Program-made: the position numbers and the translations under genes
Source of the DNA: Pseudomonas serbica
GTDB taxonomy: Bacteria > Pseudomonadota > Gammaproteobacteria > Pseudomonadales > Pseudomonadaceae
Direction: 5' to 3'
NCBI RefSeq assembly: GCF_028823535.1
Contig: NZ_JAQIYM010000011.1
Location: forward strand, 186,001 to 250,000
Length of the DNA stretch: 64,000 nt
Shown: in pieces, positions 51,765 through 61,298 of the stretch
Layout of the letters: each line of letters opens with the position of its first letter
How positions within the stretch are numbered: position 1 is the stretch's first letter
Notes under the pieces: model-generated
The model's database searches: none
What the model saw: the letters and a program-made list of their open reading frames with translations, nothing else
What the model was told of the DNA's origin: nothing

Positions 51765-53250
51765 AAGCGGTCACCCGAGTCTCGATGTGCGGCGTTTGCA
51801 GTTCGATGAAGTATTTGCGCAGCAGGTTCTGTGCACTGAGCAGGCGATATTCCTTGCTGGCGCGGAAGTCCGACAGCGGCGTGAAATCGTCCGCCAGGGC
51901 GGCGCAGGCGCGTTCCACGGTGGCGTTGTTGAAGGGCGCACCGATCAACGCGGTTTCGCAACTGTTGGCGCGTTTTGGAATGGCCGCCATGCCACCGAAG
52001 GCCACGCGGGCATCGGCGATCACACCGTTTTCCAGGCGCAGGTTGAACGCGGCGCACACTGCAGAGATGTCATCGTCCAGGCGCTTGGACACCTTGTAGG
52101 CGCGGAACAGTTGCTCGACGCTGGCACGCGGCACGATGATCTTCTCGATGAACTCGCTTTCCTGGCGCGCGGTGACGCGGTAATCGATGAAGTAGTCTTC
52201 CAGGGCCAGGGTGCGGCGGGTATCGCCCTTGCACAGGACAATCTGTGCGCCCAGGGCAATCAGCAGCGGAGGTGAGTCGCCGATGGGCGAGGCGTTGCCG
52301 ATATTGCCGCCCAGGGTGCCCTGGTTGCGGATCTGCAAGGAGGCGAAGCGCTGCAGCAGTTCGCCGAAGTCCGGGTACTCGGCCTTCAGGGCTTCGTAGC
52401 AGTCGGAGAGGGCGGTGGCGGCGCCGATTTCCAGGCGGTCGTCGAAGCGCTCGATGCGCTTCATCTCGGCGACGTTGCCGACGTAGATCATCACCGGCAG
52501 GGTGCGGTGGAACTGGGTCACTTCCAGCGCCAGGTCGGTGCCGCCGGCCAGCAGCCGGGCCTGTGGATAAGCGTCATAGAGGTCGGCCAGGTCGGCCACG
52601 GTCAAGGGCACCAGGCAGCGCTTGTCGCCACTGTTGAGTTCGCCGATGTCGGTGGGCGCGATAGCCTTGAGCCGGGCGATGGTCTGGGCTTCATTGGCAT
52701 CGAACTGATCCGGTTGTTTACCGCAGCAGGACTGCTCGGCGGCTTCCAGGATCGGCCGGTAGCCGGTGCAGCGGCAGAGGTTGCCGGCCAGGGCCTCGTG
52801 GGCCTTGTGCTGATCCGGTGCGTCGCTGTTCTTTTGCAGGGCAAACAACGACATCACGAAACCCGGGGTGCAGAACCCGCATTGCGAGCCGTGGCACTCG
52901 ACCATGGCCTTCTGCACGCTGTGCAATTCGCCCTTGTGCTTGAGGTCTTCAACGCTGATCAGTTGCTTGCCGTGCAGGGACGACACGAACGTCAGGCACG
53001 AGTTGAGACTGCGGTAGCGAATGTGTTCGCGGCCTGCGTCATCCGTCTGCAACTCGCCGACCACCACGGTGCATGCGCCGCAGTCACCGCTGGCGCAGCC
53101 TTCTTTGGTGCCGGGTTTGCCCACATGGTCGCGCAGATAATTGAGCACGGTCAGGTTCGGGTCCAGGGCGTGCTCGCTACGGAGTTCCTGGTTTAGTAAA
53201 AACTGGATCACGGAAGGCCTCGCAGACTCATTATTGTTGTTAACCGACAT
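51757..53250 (-). CDS. xdhA: Xanthine dehydrogenase small subunit (2Fe-2S and FAD)
   Basis: A 497-aa protein. The N-terminal ferredoxin domain has the first cluster as GCASGDCGACTVVV and the second as GSQCGFCTPG with CRCTGYRPI. The central FAD domain has ARLLAGGTDLALEVT and TLGGNIGNASPIGDSPP. Electrons pass from the molybdenum subunit through the clusters to FAD and NAD. It is the first gene of xdhABC-guaD, divergent from a GntR gene. Two direct repeats lie just before its start. Confidence 0.95.
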   Translation of the reverse strand: MSVNNNNESARPSVIQFLLNQELRSEHALDPNLTVLNYLRDHVGKPGTKEGCASGDCGACTVVVGELQTDDAGREHIRYRSLNSCLTFVSSLHGKQLISVEDLKHKGELHSVQKAMVECHGSQCGFCTPGFVMSLFALQKNSDAPDQHKAHEALAGNLCRCTGYRPILEAAEQSCCGKQPDQFDANEAQTIARLKAIAPTDIGELNSGDKRCLVPLTVADLADLYDAYPQARLLAGGTDLALEVTQFHRTLPVMIYVGNVAEMKRIERFDDRLEIGAATALSDCYEALKAEYPDFGELLQRFASLQIRNQGTLGGNIGNASPIGDSPPLLIALGAQIVLCKGDTRRTLALEDYFIDYRVTARQESEFIEKIIVPRASVEQLFRAYKVSKRLDDDISAVCAAFNLRLENGVIADARVAFGGMAAIPKRANSCETALIGAPFNNATVERACAALADDFTPLSDFRASKEYRLLSAQNLLRKYFIELQTPHIETRVTAYV

Positions 53251-53267
53251 GAACCGAATTTAGCAGG

Positions 53268-53306
53268 TCTGACTTTCCGGTCAATGATTTTCTGACTTAA
53301 AGGTCA
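53268..53306. promoter_or_regulatory. Two 16-bp direct repeats upstream of xdhA (candidate operator)
   Basis: TCTGACTTTCCGGTCA (53268-53283) and TCTGACTTAAAGGTCA (53291-53306) differ only in the central three bases and are 23 bp apart. Each contains the inverted repeat TGAC/GTCA. The first copy ends 18 bp before the xdhA ATG. Confidence 0.6.
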
Positions 53307-53476
53307 GGAAAATGCATTTTGTCGATTAACGCCGCTTTTCTTCATTATTGACCCTCGATCAATACCCTGCTTTTTGCTTGAATCGTGCCAAAACCAGCGG
53401 GCAGGCCCTGCGCCATGACGTATCAATTGCGCTACACTGCGCCGCTTGTACAAATCGAAGAGTTTGAAGGACAACC

Positions 53477-54136
53477 ATGACGTTCAAGGCGCCGGACAGC
53501 CTCGCCGAGCAAATCGCGCATCACCTCGCCGAACGCATCATTCGCGGCGAGATGAAGCCCGGAGAGCGCATCCAGGAACAGAAGGTCACCCAGGCACTCG
53601 ACGTCAGCCGCGGTTCGGTGCGCGAGGCCTTGCTGATTCTCGAGCGCCGGCACCTGATCGCCATCCTGCCGCGCCGTGGCGCCCACGTCACCGAACTCAC
53701 CGCGCACAAGGTCAAGAGCCTGTGCACGCTGATGAGCGAGATGTACATCCTGCTCGCCAACGCCGTGGCCACCGGCTGGAAAGTCCAGGCCGACCTCGCG
53801 CCATTCGTGCAGATCCAGCAGCGCCTGACCGCCAGCTACGAGCGCCAGGACATCCATAGCTTCGTCGACGACAGTTTCAACGTGATGCGCGCCACGTATT
53901 CGTTCGCCAACAATCCGTACCTGCAGGAAACGGTCGAGAACCTGCAGCCGGCCATGAGCCGCGCGTATTTCCTCGCCCTCGACCAGCGCAAGGCCTCGAT
54001 GAGCGAATACCTGGTGTTGTTCGAGCGCCTGCTCGCCGCCGTGATTGCCCGTGACTTTGCCCTGATCCGCGAAGTGCTGACCGCCTACGGCCAGCGCAGC
54101 TGCGATCTGGTGATCTCTGCCCTGACGGACGCATAA
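53477..54136 (+). CDS. GntR-family (FCD) regulator, probably of purine catabolism
   Basis: A 219-aa protein with an N-terminal winged helix-turn-helix (LAERIIRGEMKPGERIQEQKVTQALDVSRGSVREALLIL) and a helical FCD effector domain. GAAGGA lies upstream of the ATG. It is divergent from xdhA, whose promoter carries paired repeats, so control of xdhABC-guaD is likely. The stop is only two bases before the smc start, so the cell-cycle gene is probably read from the same message. Confidence 0.9.
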   Translation: MTFKAPDSLAEQIAHHLAERIIRGEMKPGERIQEQKVTQALDVSRGSVREALLILERRHLIAILPRRGAHVTELTAHKVKSLCTLMSEMYILLANAVATGWKVQADLAPFVQIQQRLTASYERQDIHSFVDDSFNVMRATYSFANNPYLQETVENLQPAMSRAYFLALDQRKASMSEYLVLFERLLAAVIARDFALIREVLTAYGQRSCDLVISALTDA

Positions 54137-54138
54137 GC

Positions 54139-57100
54139 GTGCGGCTAAAGTGCATCAAGCTGGCGGGGTTCAAATCCTTCGTCGACCCGACCACGGTGAA
54201 CTTCCCCAGCAACATGGCGGCGGTGGTCGGACCCAATGGTTGCGGCAAGTCAAACATCATCGACGCCGTGCGTTGGGTGATGGGCGAGAGTTCGGCGAAG
54301 AACCTGCGCGGCGAGTCGATGACCGACGTCATCTTCAACGGTTCGACCAGCCGTAAACCGGTGAGCCAGGCGAGCATCGAGCTGGTGTTCGATAACACCG
54401 ACGGCACATTGCTCGGTGAATACGCCGCCTATGCGGAAATTTCCATTCGCCGCAAAGTCACCCGCGACAGCCAGACCACCTATTACCTCAACGGCACCAA
54501 ATGCCGCCGGCGCGACATCACCGATATCTTCCTCGGCACCGGCCTCGGTCCGCGCAGCTACTCGATCATCGAGCAGGGGATGATTTCCAAGCTCATCGAG
54601 TCCAAGCCTGAAGACTTGCGCAACTTCATCGAAGAAGCGGCGGGGATCTCCAAGTACAAGGAACGTCGGCGCGAAACCGAAAACCGCATCCGCCGTACCC
54701 ACGAAAACCTCGAGCGCCTGACCGACCTGCGCGAAGAGCTCGAACGCCAACTCGAACGCTTGCACCGCCAGGCCGAAGCGGCCAAGAAATATCAGGAATT
54801 AAAAGGCGAGGAGCGTCAGCTCAAGGCGCAACTGTCGGCCCTGCGCTGGCAGGACCTGAACGAACAGGTCGGCCAGCGCGAAGCAATCATCGGCACCCAG
54901 GAAATCAGTTTCGAGGCCCTGGTGGCCGAACAGCGCAACGCCGATGCCAGCATCGAGCGCCTGCGCGACGGCCATCACGACCTCTCCGAGCGCTTCAATC
55001 TGGTGCAGGGGCGCTTCTATTCGGTCGGCGGCGACATCGCCCGGGTCGAACAGAGCATCCAGCACGGGCAGCAGCGCTTGCGCCAGTTGCAGGACGACCT
55101 GAAAGAAGCTGAGCGCGCGCGCCTGGAGACCGAGTCGCACCTGGGCCACGACCGCACGCTGCTGCTGACCCTCGGCGAAGAACTGGACATGCTCACGCCG
55201 GAACAGGAAGTCACCAGCGCCGCCGCCGAAGAGGCCGCCGCCACGCTGGAAGAATCCGAAACCACCATGCACGCCTGGCAGGAGCAGTGGGACACCTTCA
55301 ACCTGAGCGCTGCCGAGCCCCGGCGCCAGTCTGAAGTCCAGCAGTCGCGCATCCAGCAACTGGAAACCAGCCTGGAGCGCCTGGCCGATCGGCAGAAACG
55401 CTTGGGCGAGGAGCGCGCCTTGCTCTCGGCGGACCCGGAAGATGCGGCGATCATGGCGCTCAGCGAGCAGCTTGCCGAATCCGAGGCGACCCTCGAGGAT
55501 TTGCAGACCAGTGAAGAAGCTCAGGTCGAAAAGCTCGAGCAACTGCGCCAGCAATTGCAGCACGCGCTGACGGCACAGCAACAGGCCCAGGGCGATCTGC
55601 AGCGGCTCAACGGTCGACTGGCTTCGCTCGAAGCCCTGCAGCAAGCCGCGCTCGATCCGGGCACCGGCACCGCCGAATGGCTGCGCGAGCAGCATCTGGC
55701 GGATCGCCCGCGCCTGGCCGAAGGGCTGAAGGTTGAAGCGGGTTGGGAACTGGCGGTGGAAACCGTTCTCGGCGCCGACCTGCAAGCGGTGCTGGTGGAT
55801 GACTTCAACGACTTTGACCTGTCCAGCTTTGCCCAGGGCGACCTGCGCCTGCTCAGCCCGGCCAGCGATGGCCAGCGGGTGCCCGGCAGTCTGCTCGACA
55901 AGGTCGAGGCACAGATCGATCTGTCGCCGTGGCTGGGCCAGGTCAAGCCGGTCGAGAGCCTGGAGCAAGCGCTGGCCATGCGTGGCCAGTTGGCCGCGGG
56001 CCAGAGCTTGATCAGCCGCGACGGCTACTGGGTCGGTCGGCACTTCCTGCGGGTGCGCCGGGCCAGTGAAGCAGAAAGCGGCATGCTCGCCCGTGGCCAG
56101 GAAATCCAGAAACTGGGCCTGGAGCGCGAAGAGCGCGAGGCGGCGGTCGAGACCCTGGAAACCGAATTGCAGAACCTGCGGGCGCAACAGCGTCAGCAGG
56201 AAAACGGTCGCGAACACTTGCGTCGTTTGCTTCAAGACGAAGCCCGTCAGCAAGGCGAACTCAAGGCCCAGCTATCGGCCGGCAAAGCCAAGGCCGAGCA
56301 GTTGGCCCTGCGGCGCACCCGCCTTGACGAAGAAATCGAGGAATTGGGCGAGCAACGCGCCCAGGAGCACGAAAACATCGGCGAAGCGCGCCTGCAATTG
56401 CAGGAAGCCCTCGACGCCATGGCCCTGGATACCGAGCAGCGCGAACTGCTGCTGGCCCAGCGCGACAGCTTGCGCGAGCGGCTTGATCGGGTGCGCCAGG
56501 AGGCCCGCCAGCACAAGGATCACGCCCATCAACTGGCGGTGCGCCTGGGCTCGCTCAAGGCCCAGCACGATTCCACGCGCCAGGCCCTGGAACGCCTGGA
56601 AATGCAGGCCGAGCGCCTGACGGAAAAACGCGAGCAATTGAGCCTCAACCTGGAAGAGGGCGAGGCGCCGCTGGAAGAGTTGCGCCTGAAACTCGAAGAA
56701 CTGCTCGACAAGCGCATGACCGTCGACGAAGAGCTCAAGACCGCGCAGATCGCCCTGGAAGATGCCGACCGCGAACTGCGTGAGGCCGAGAAACGCCGCA
56801 ACCAGGCCGAACAACAGTCCCAGCTGATTCGCAGCCAGTTGGAAACACAGCGCATGGAATGGCAAGCCCTGACCGTGCGGCGCAAGGCGTTGCAGGACCA
56901 GTTGCTCGAAGACGGCTACGACTTGCACGGCGTGCTGGCCACGCTGACCGCCGAGGCCAGCGAGAAAGCCGCCGAGGAAGAACTCGAGCGCATCGCCGCG
57001 CGAATCCAGCGCCTGGGAGCGATCAACCTCGCGGCCATCGATGAGTACCAGCAACAATCGGAGCGTAAACGTTACCTGGACGCCCAGAACGACGATCTGG

Positions 57101-57627
57101 TCGAAGCGCTCGATACGCTCGAAAACGTGATTCGCAAGATCGACAAGGAAACCCGAAACCGTTTCAAAGATACCTTTGATCAGATCAATGGCGGTTTACA
57201 GGCACTTTTCCCAAAAGTTTTCGGTGGAGGCCGCGCCTATTTGGAACTGACGGGCGAAGATCTACTCGATACAGGGGTGACGATCATGGCGCAGCCGCCC
57301 GGAAAGAAGAACAGCACCATCCATTTGCTCTCCGGTGGCGAAAAAGCCCTGACCGCATTGGCCCTGGTTTTTGCGATCTTCAAGTTGAACCCGGCGCCGT
57401 TCTGCATGCTCGATGAAGTGGACGCGCCATTGGATGACGCTAACGTTGGACGCTATGCACGACTGGTCAAGGAGATGTCGCAGACGGTGCAGTTCATCTA
57501 TATCACCCACAACAAGATCGCCATGGAAATGGCCGATCAACTGATGGGGGTGACGATGCACGAGCCGGGTTGCTCGCGTCTGGTGGCGGTGGATGTCGAG
57601 GAGGCCATGGCGATGGTGGATGCCTGA
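54139..57627 (+). CDS. smc: Chromosome segregation SMC ATPase
   Basis: A 1162-aa SMC protein. Walker A is GPNGCGKSN (31-39), followed by a long coiled coil, a central hinge (about 520-660: GWELAVETVLGADLQAVLVDD), a second coiled coil and a C-terminal head with HLLSGGEKALTALAL (signature) and FCMLDEVDAPLDD (Walker B). It organises and separates chromosomes with ScpA and ScpB, which are not in this window. The start is GTG at 54139, two bases after the GntR stop. zipA and ligA follow. Confidence 0.97.
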   Translation: MRLKCIKLAGFKSFVDPTTVNFPSNMAAVVGPNGCGKSNIIDAVRWVMGESSAKNLRGESMTDVIFNGSTSRKPVSQASIELVFDNTDGTLLGEYAAYAEISIRRKVTRDSQTTYYLNGTKCRRRDITDIFLGTGLGPRSYSIIEQGMISKLIESKPEDLRNFIEEAAGISKYKERRRETENRIRRTHENLERLTDLREELERQLERLHRQAEAAKKYQELKGEERQLKAQLSALRWQDLNEQVGQREAIIGTQEISFEALVAEQRNADASIERLRDGHHDLSERFNLVQGRFYSVGGDIARVEQSIQHGQQRLRQLQDDLKEAERARLETESHLGHDRTLLLTLGEELDMLTPEQEVTSAAAEEAAATLEESETTMHAWQEQWDTFNLSAAEPRRQSEVQQSRIQQLETSLERLADRQKRLGEERALLSADPEDAAIMALSEQLAESEATLEDLQTSEEAQVEKLEQLRQQLQHALTAQQQAQGDLQRLNGRLASLEALQQAALDPGTGTAEWLREQHLADRPRLAEGLKVEAGWELAVETVLGADLQAVLVDDFNDFDLSSFAQGDLRLLSPASDGQRVPGSLLDKVEAQIDLSPWLGQVKPVESLEQALAMRGQLAAGQSLISRDGYWVGRHFLRVRRASEAESGMLARGQEIQKLGLEREEREAAVETLETELQNLRAQQRQQENGREHLRRLLQDEARQQGELKAQLSAGKAKAEQLALRRTRLDEEIEELGEQRAQEHENIGEARLQLQEALDAMALDTEQRELLLAQRDSLRERLDRVRQEARQHKDHAHQLAVRLGSLKAQHDSTRQALERLEMQAERLTEKREQLSLNLEEGEAPLEELRLKLEELLDKRMTVDEELKTAQIALEDADRELREAEKRRNQAEQQSQLIRSQLETQRMEWQALTVRRKALQDQLLEDGYDLHGVLATLTAEASEKAAEEELERIAARIQRLGAINLAAIDEYQQQSERKRYLDAQNDDLVEALDTLENVIRKIDKETRNRFKDTFDQINGGLQALFPKVFGGGRAYLELTGEDLLDTGVTIMAQPPGKKNSTIHLLSGGEKALTALALVFAIFKLNPAPFCMLDEVDAPLDDANVGRYARLVKEMSQTVQFIYITHNKIAMEMADQLMGVTMHEPGCSRLVAVDVEEAMAMVDA

Positions 57628-57882
57628 GGCGCGGCTTTCAGGGGGGATTTTTTTGCAGTGGGACTCAATTAGCCATGCCGACTTGCTGGCCAATCGACAT
57701 ATTCGCGGGACCAAGGTGCCAGACGGTGTAAAGTTGCCTTTGGTCGTGCTAGTTTAATGTCAATTTTTCGTATACGTGGGCAAAACGCCTGTCAGAACAT
57801 AGAGTTGGCGCCACGTTTTAAAGCGGTTTACAGAATGTAAGCCCCTTATTTTTCAGCATTTTTTATAGAGGCACGGGATTAC

Positions 57883-58737
57883 ATGGAAATCGGTCTGCGC
57901 GAGTGGCTGATCGTCATCGGCATTATTGTCATTGCCGGTATTCTTTTTGATGGCTGGCGCCGTATGCGCGGCGGCAAGGGAAAACTGAAATTCCGTCTTG
58001 ACCGGAGCCTGTCCAACCTGCCCGAAGAGGACACCAGCCCCGAGCTGTTGGGCCCGTCTCGCGTGCTGGATACGCACAAGGAACCGCAACTGGACGAGCA
58101 CGACCTGCCGTCGGTGAGCATGCCCGCCCGTGAGTCCCGTGATTCGGGCTCCAAGCGCGGCAAGCGTGGCCATGGTGAGCCTTCCCAGGGCGACATGAAC
58201 CTCAGCCTGGACCTGGATGGCGGCCCGAGCTTCAGCAGCCGTGACGACGATTTCCCGGATGACACCAAGCCCGCGCCATCGGTCAGCGACAAGGAACAGC
58301 CGCAAGCCGAAGAAGTGCTGGTCATCAGCGTGATCTGCCGCGATCCTGCCGGCTTCAAAGGCCCGGCACTGCTGCAGAACATTCTTGAAAGCGGCCTGCG
58401 TTTTGGTGAAATGGACATCTTCCACCGTCACGAAAGCATGGCGGGTAATGGCGAAGTGCTGTTCTCCATGGCCAACGCGGTCAAGCCTGGCGTCTTCGAC
58501 CTGGACGACATCGACCACTTCAGCACCCCTGCGGTAAGCTTCTTCCTCGGCCTGCCAGGCCCGCGTCATCCGAAGCAGGCCTTCGACGTGATGGTGGCGG
58601 CAGCGCGTAAATTGTCGCAAGAGTTGAACGGCGAACTGAAGGACGACCAGCGCAGCGTACTGACCGCCCAGACGATCGAGCATTACCGTCAGCGCATCGT
58701 TGAGTTCGAACGTCGCGCACTGACCCAAAAACGTTAA
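57883..58737 (+). CDS. zipA: Cell division protein ZipA
   Basis: A 284-aa FtsZ-anchoring protein. A single N-terminal membrane helix (WLIVIGIIVIAGILFDGW, about 6-24) is followed by a charged region and a disordered linker, and the C-terminal FtsZ-binding domain (about 145-280: EEVLVISVICRDPAGFKGPALLQNILESGLRFGEMDIFHRHE). It tethers FtsZ to the inner membrane at the septum. It lies 255 bp after smc; I see no gene or clear terminator hairpin in that gap. Confidence 0.96.
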   Translation: MEIGLREWLIVIGIIVIAGILFDGWRRMRGGKGKLKFRLDRSLSNLPEEDTSPELLGPSRVLDTHKEPQLDEHDLPSVSMPARESRDSGSKRGKRGHGEPSQGDMNLSLDLDGGPSFSSRDDDFPDDTKPAPSVSDKEQPQAEEVLVISVICRDPAGFKGPALLQNILESGLRFGEMDIFHRHESMAGNGEVLFSMANAVKPGVFDLDDIDHFSTPAVSFFLGLPGPRHPKQAFDVMVAAARKLSQELNGELKDDQRSVLTAQTIEHYRQRIVEFERRALTQKR

Positions 58738-58766
58738 AACAGCAGTGTGTGGCGACTTCCACACCC

Positions 58767-58834
58767 TGTAGGAGTCCGGCTTGCCGGCAAAGGCGATTTC
58801 AAATACGCCTTCGCCGGCAAGCCGGACTCCTACA
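58767..58834. repeat. REP pair between zipA and ligA
   Basis: CCTGTAGGAGTCCGGCTTGCCGGC and its inverse GCCGGCAAGCCGGACTCCTACA are separated by about 25 bp. Confidence 0.87.
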
Positions 58835-58859
58835 ATGATTTGTACAGCATCAACAAATT

Positions 58860-58882
58860 GAGCAGCCTCGGCTGCTCTTTTG
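58860..58882 (+). terminator. Terminator-like hairpin before ligA
   Basis: GAGCAGCC-TC-GGCTGCTC is an 8-bp stem followed by TTTTGCTTT. It could end the zipA message, so ligA would need its own promoter or read-through. Confidence 0.7.
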
Positions 58883-58900
58883 CTTTATGAGAGACCACCC

Positions 58901-61258
58901 ATGACTGCCGCCCAAGACCGCATTCTAGAGCTACGCGCCGAGCTGGATCAGCACAACTATCGCTATCACGTACTGGACGAGCCGAGCATCCCGGACGCCG
59001 AGTACGACCGGTTGTTCAAAGAGCTCAAGGCCCTCGAAGCGGCCCATCCCGACCTGGTCACCCGCGACTCGCCCACCCAGCGGGTCGGCAGCGCGGCGCT
59101 GTCGGCCTTCACCCAGGTGCGCCACGAAGTGCCGATGCTCAGCCTGGGCAACGCCTTCGAAGAAACCGACATGCGCGAGTTTGACCGTCGGGTGACCGAA
59201 GGCCTGGACCTGCCGGCCGGTGACCTGTTCGGCGCTGGCGCGGCGGTGGAATACAGCTGCGAACCCAAGCTCGATGGCCTGGCGGTCAGCCTGCTTTACC
59301 AGGACGGTATGTTGGTGCGCGGTGCCACCCGCGGCGACGGCACCACCGGTGAAGACATCAGCGTCAACGTGCGCACCGTACGCAACATCCCACTCAAGTT
59401 GCACGGCAGCGGCTGGCCGGCGACCCTGGAAGTGCGCGGCGAAGTGTTCATGTCCAAGGCCGGTTTCGAGCGGCTCAACGCCACGCAACTGGAAGTCGGC
59501 GGCAAGACTTTCGCCAACCCGCGTAACGCCGCGGCCGGCAGCCTGCGCCAGCTGGATTCGAAGATCACCGCCAACCGTCCGCTGGAGTTCTGCTGCTACG
59601 GCATCGGCCAAGTGTCTGCGGACATCGCCGATACCCACATCGGCAACCTGCAGCAGCTCAAGGCTTGGGGCATGCCCATCAGCCATGAGCTGAAACTGGC
59701 GAAGGGCATTGATGAGTGCCTGGATTACTACCGCGACATCGGCGAACGCCGCAACGCGTTGCCCTATGAAATCGACGGCGTGGTGTTCAAGGTCAACAAC
59801 ATCGCCTCCCAGCGTGAACTGGGCTTCCGCGCCCGCGAACCGCGCTGGGCCATCGCCCATAAATTCCCTGCCATGGAAGAACTCACCGAGTTGCTCGACG
59901 TCGAGTTCCAGGTCGGTCGCACCGGCGCGGTGACGCCGGTGGCGCGCCTGAGGCCGGTCAAGGTCGCCGGTGTCACCGTGGCCAACGCAACGCTGCACAA
60001 CATGGACGAAGTGGCACGCCTGGGCTTGATGATCGGCGACACAGTGATCATCCGCCGCGCGGGCGATGTGATTCCGCAAGTGGTGCAAGTGGTCACCGAA
60101 CGTCGCCCGGAAGACGCCCGGCCGGTGCAGATCCCGCAGCAGTGCCCGGTGTGCGGCTCCCACGTCGAGCGTACCCAGCTGGTCAAACGCAGCAAGGGCC
60201 GCGAGACCGTCAGCGAAGGCGCGGTGTATCGCTGCGTCGGGCGCCTGGCCTGTGGTGCGCAGCTCAAGCAGGCGATCATTCACTTCGTCTCCCGCCGGGC
60301 CATGGACATCGAAGGGCTGGGCGACAAGAGCGTCGAACAACTGGTCGATGAAGGCCTGGTCAGTTCACCGGCCGACCTGTACACCCTGAAGTTCGAAGAC
60401 ATCGTCGACCTTGAAGGTTTTGCCGAACTGTCGAGCAACAAACTGCTCAGCGCCATCGCCGACAGCAAGAAACCGGGCCTGGCACGCTTCATCTATGCCC
60501 TGGGCATTCCCGATGTTGGTGAAGAAACGGCCAAGGTGCTGGCGCGTTCCCTGGGTTCGCTGGAGCGGGTGCAGCAGGCCTTGCCGCAAGTGCTGACCTA
60601 CCTGCCGGACGTCGGCTTGGAAGTGGCGCACGAGATTCACAGCTTCTTCGAAGACGCGCACAACCAGCAGGTGATTGCCGAGTTGCTCAAGCACGGTCTG
60701 CAGATTCAGGACCAGGGCGAGCTGGGCGCCGAGTTTGCCGCCAGCACTACGCTGGGCGGTTTCCTCGACAAGCTGCACATTCCATCGGTGGGGCCGGGCG
60801 GGGCGCAGAAACTGGCTGACAAGTTCGGTTCGCTGCAAGCGGTGATCAGCGCCGACTGGCTGGACATGCGCCAGGCCTTGCCCGAGAAGCAGGCCACCTC
60901 GGTTCGCGAGTTTTTCGCCGTCGAGGCCAATCGCCAACTGGCCCAGGACGCCGAGAAGCAACTGGCCGATTTCGGCATGCACTGGCAGAGCGAGAAGAAA
61001 GTCGTCGAAGGCCTGCCGCTGGCCGGCCAGACCTGGGTGCTCACCGGTTCGCTGGAACTGATGAGCCGCGATGTGGCCAAGGACAAACTCGAAAGCCTGG
61101 GCGCCAAAGTGGCCGGCTCCGTATCGGCCAAGACCCACTGCGTGGTCGCAGGGCCGGGGGCGGGGTCGAAGTTGACCAAGGCCAATGAGCTGGGCTTGAA
61201 AGTGCTGGATGAAGAAGCATTCGTCGAGTTCCTGAGCAAACAAGGCATAACCGTATAA
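58901..61258 (+). CDS. ligA: NAD-dependent DNA ligase
   Basis: A 785-aa LigA. Domain Ia (YHVLDEPSIPDAEYDRLF) is followed by the adenylation domain with the active lysine in CEPKLDGLAVSL, the OB fold, a four-cysteine zinc finger (CPVCGSHVERTQ...CVGRLACGAQ), helix-hairpin-helix repeats (SLGALxx-type HhH near 520-600) and a C-terminal BRCT domain (GQTWVLTGSLELMSRD). It seals nicks with NAD. The ATG at 58901 gives MTAAQDRILELRAELD. It is slightly longer than E. coli LigA. Confidence 0.97.
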   Translation: MTAAQDRILELRAELDQHNYRYHVLDEPSIPDAEYDRLFKELKALEAAHPDLVTRDSPTQRVGSAALSAFTQVRHEVPMLSLGNAFEETDMREFDRRVTEGLDLPAGDLFGAGAAVEYSCEPKLDGLAVSLLYQDGMLVRGATRGDGTTGEDISVNVRTVRNIPLKLHGSGWPATLEVRGEVFMSKAGFERLNATQLEVGGKTFANPRNAAAGSLRQLDSKITANRPLEFCCYGIGQVSADIADTHIGNLQQLKAWGMPISHELKLAKGIDECLDYYRDIGERRNALPYEIDGVVFKVNNIASQRELGFRAREPRWAIAHKFPAMEELTELLDVEFQVGRTGAVTPVARLRPVKVAGVTVANATLHNMDEVARLGLMIGDTVIIRRAGDVIPQVVQVVTERRPEDARPVQIPQQCPVCGSHVERTQLVKRSKGRETVSEGAVYRCVGRLACGAQLKQAIIHFVSRRAMDIEGLGDKSVEQLVDEGLVSSPADLYTLKFEDIVDLEGFAELSSNKLLSAIADSKKPGLARFIYALGIPDVGEETAKVLARSLGSLERVQQALPQVLTYLPDVGLEVAHEIHSFFEDAHNQQVIAELLKHGLQIQDQGELGAEFAASTTLGGFLDKLHIPSVGPGGAQKLADKFGSLQAVISADWLDMRQALPEKQATSVREFFAVEANRQLAQDAEKQLADFGMHWQSEKKVVEGLPLAGQTWVLTGSLELMSRDVAKDKLESLGAKVAGSVSAKTHCVVAGPGAGSKLTKANELGLKVLDEEAFVEFLSKQGITV

Positions 61259-61298
61259 CGCCATTCGCCGGCAGCCATCCCCTACAGAACCCCACAAC

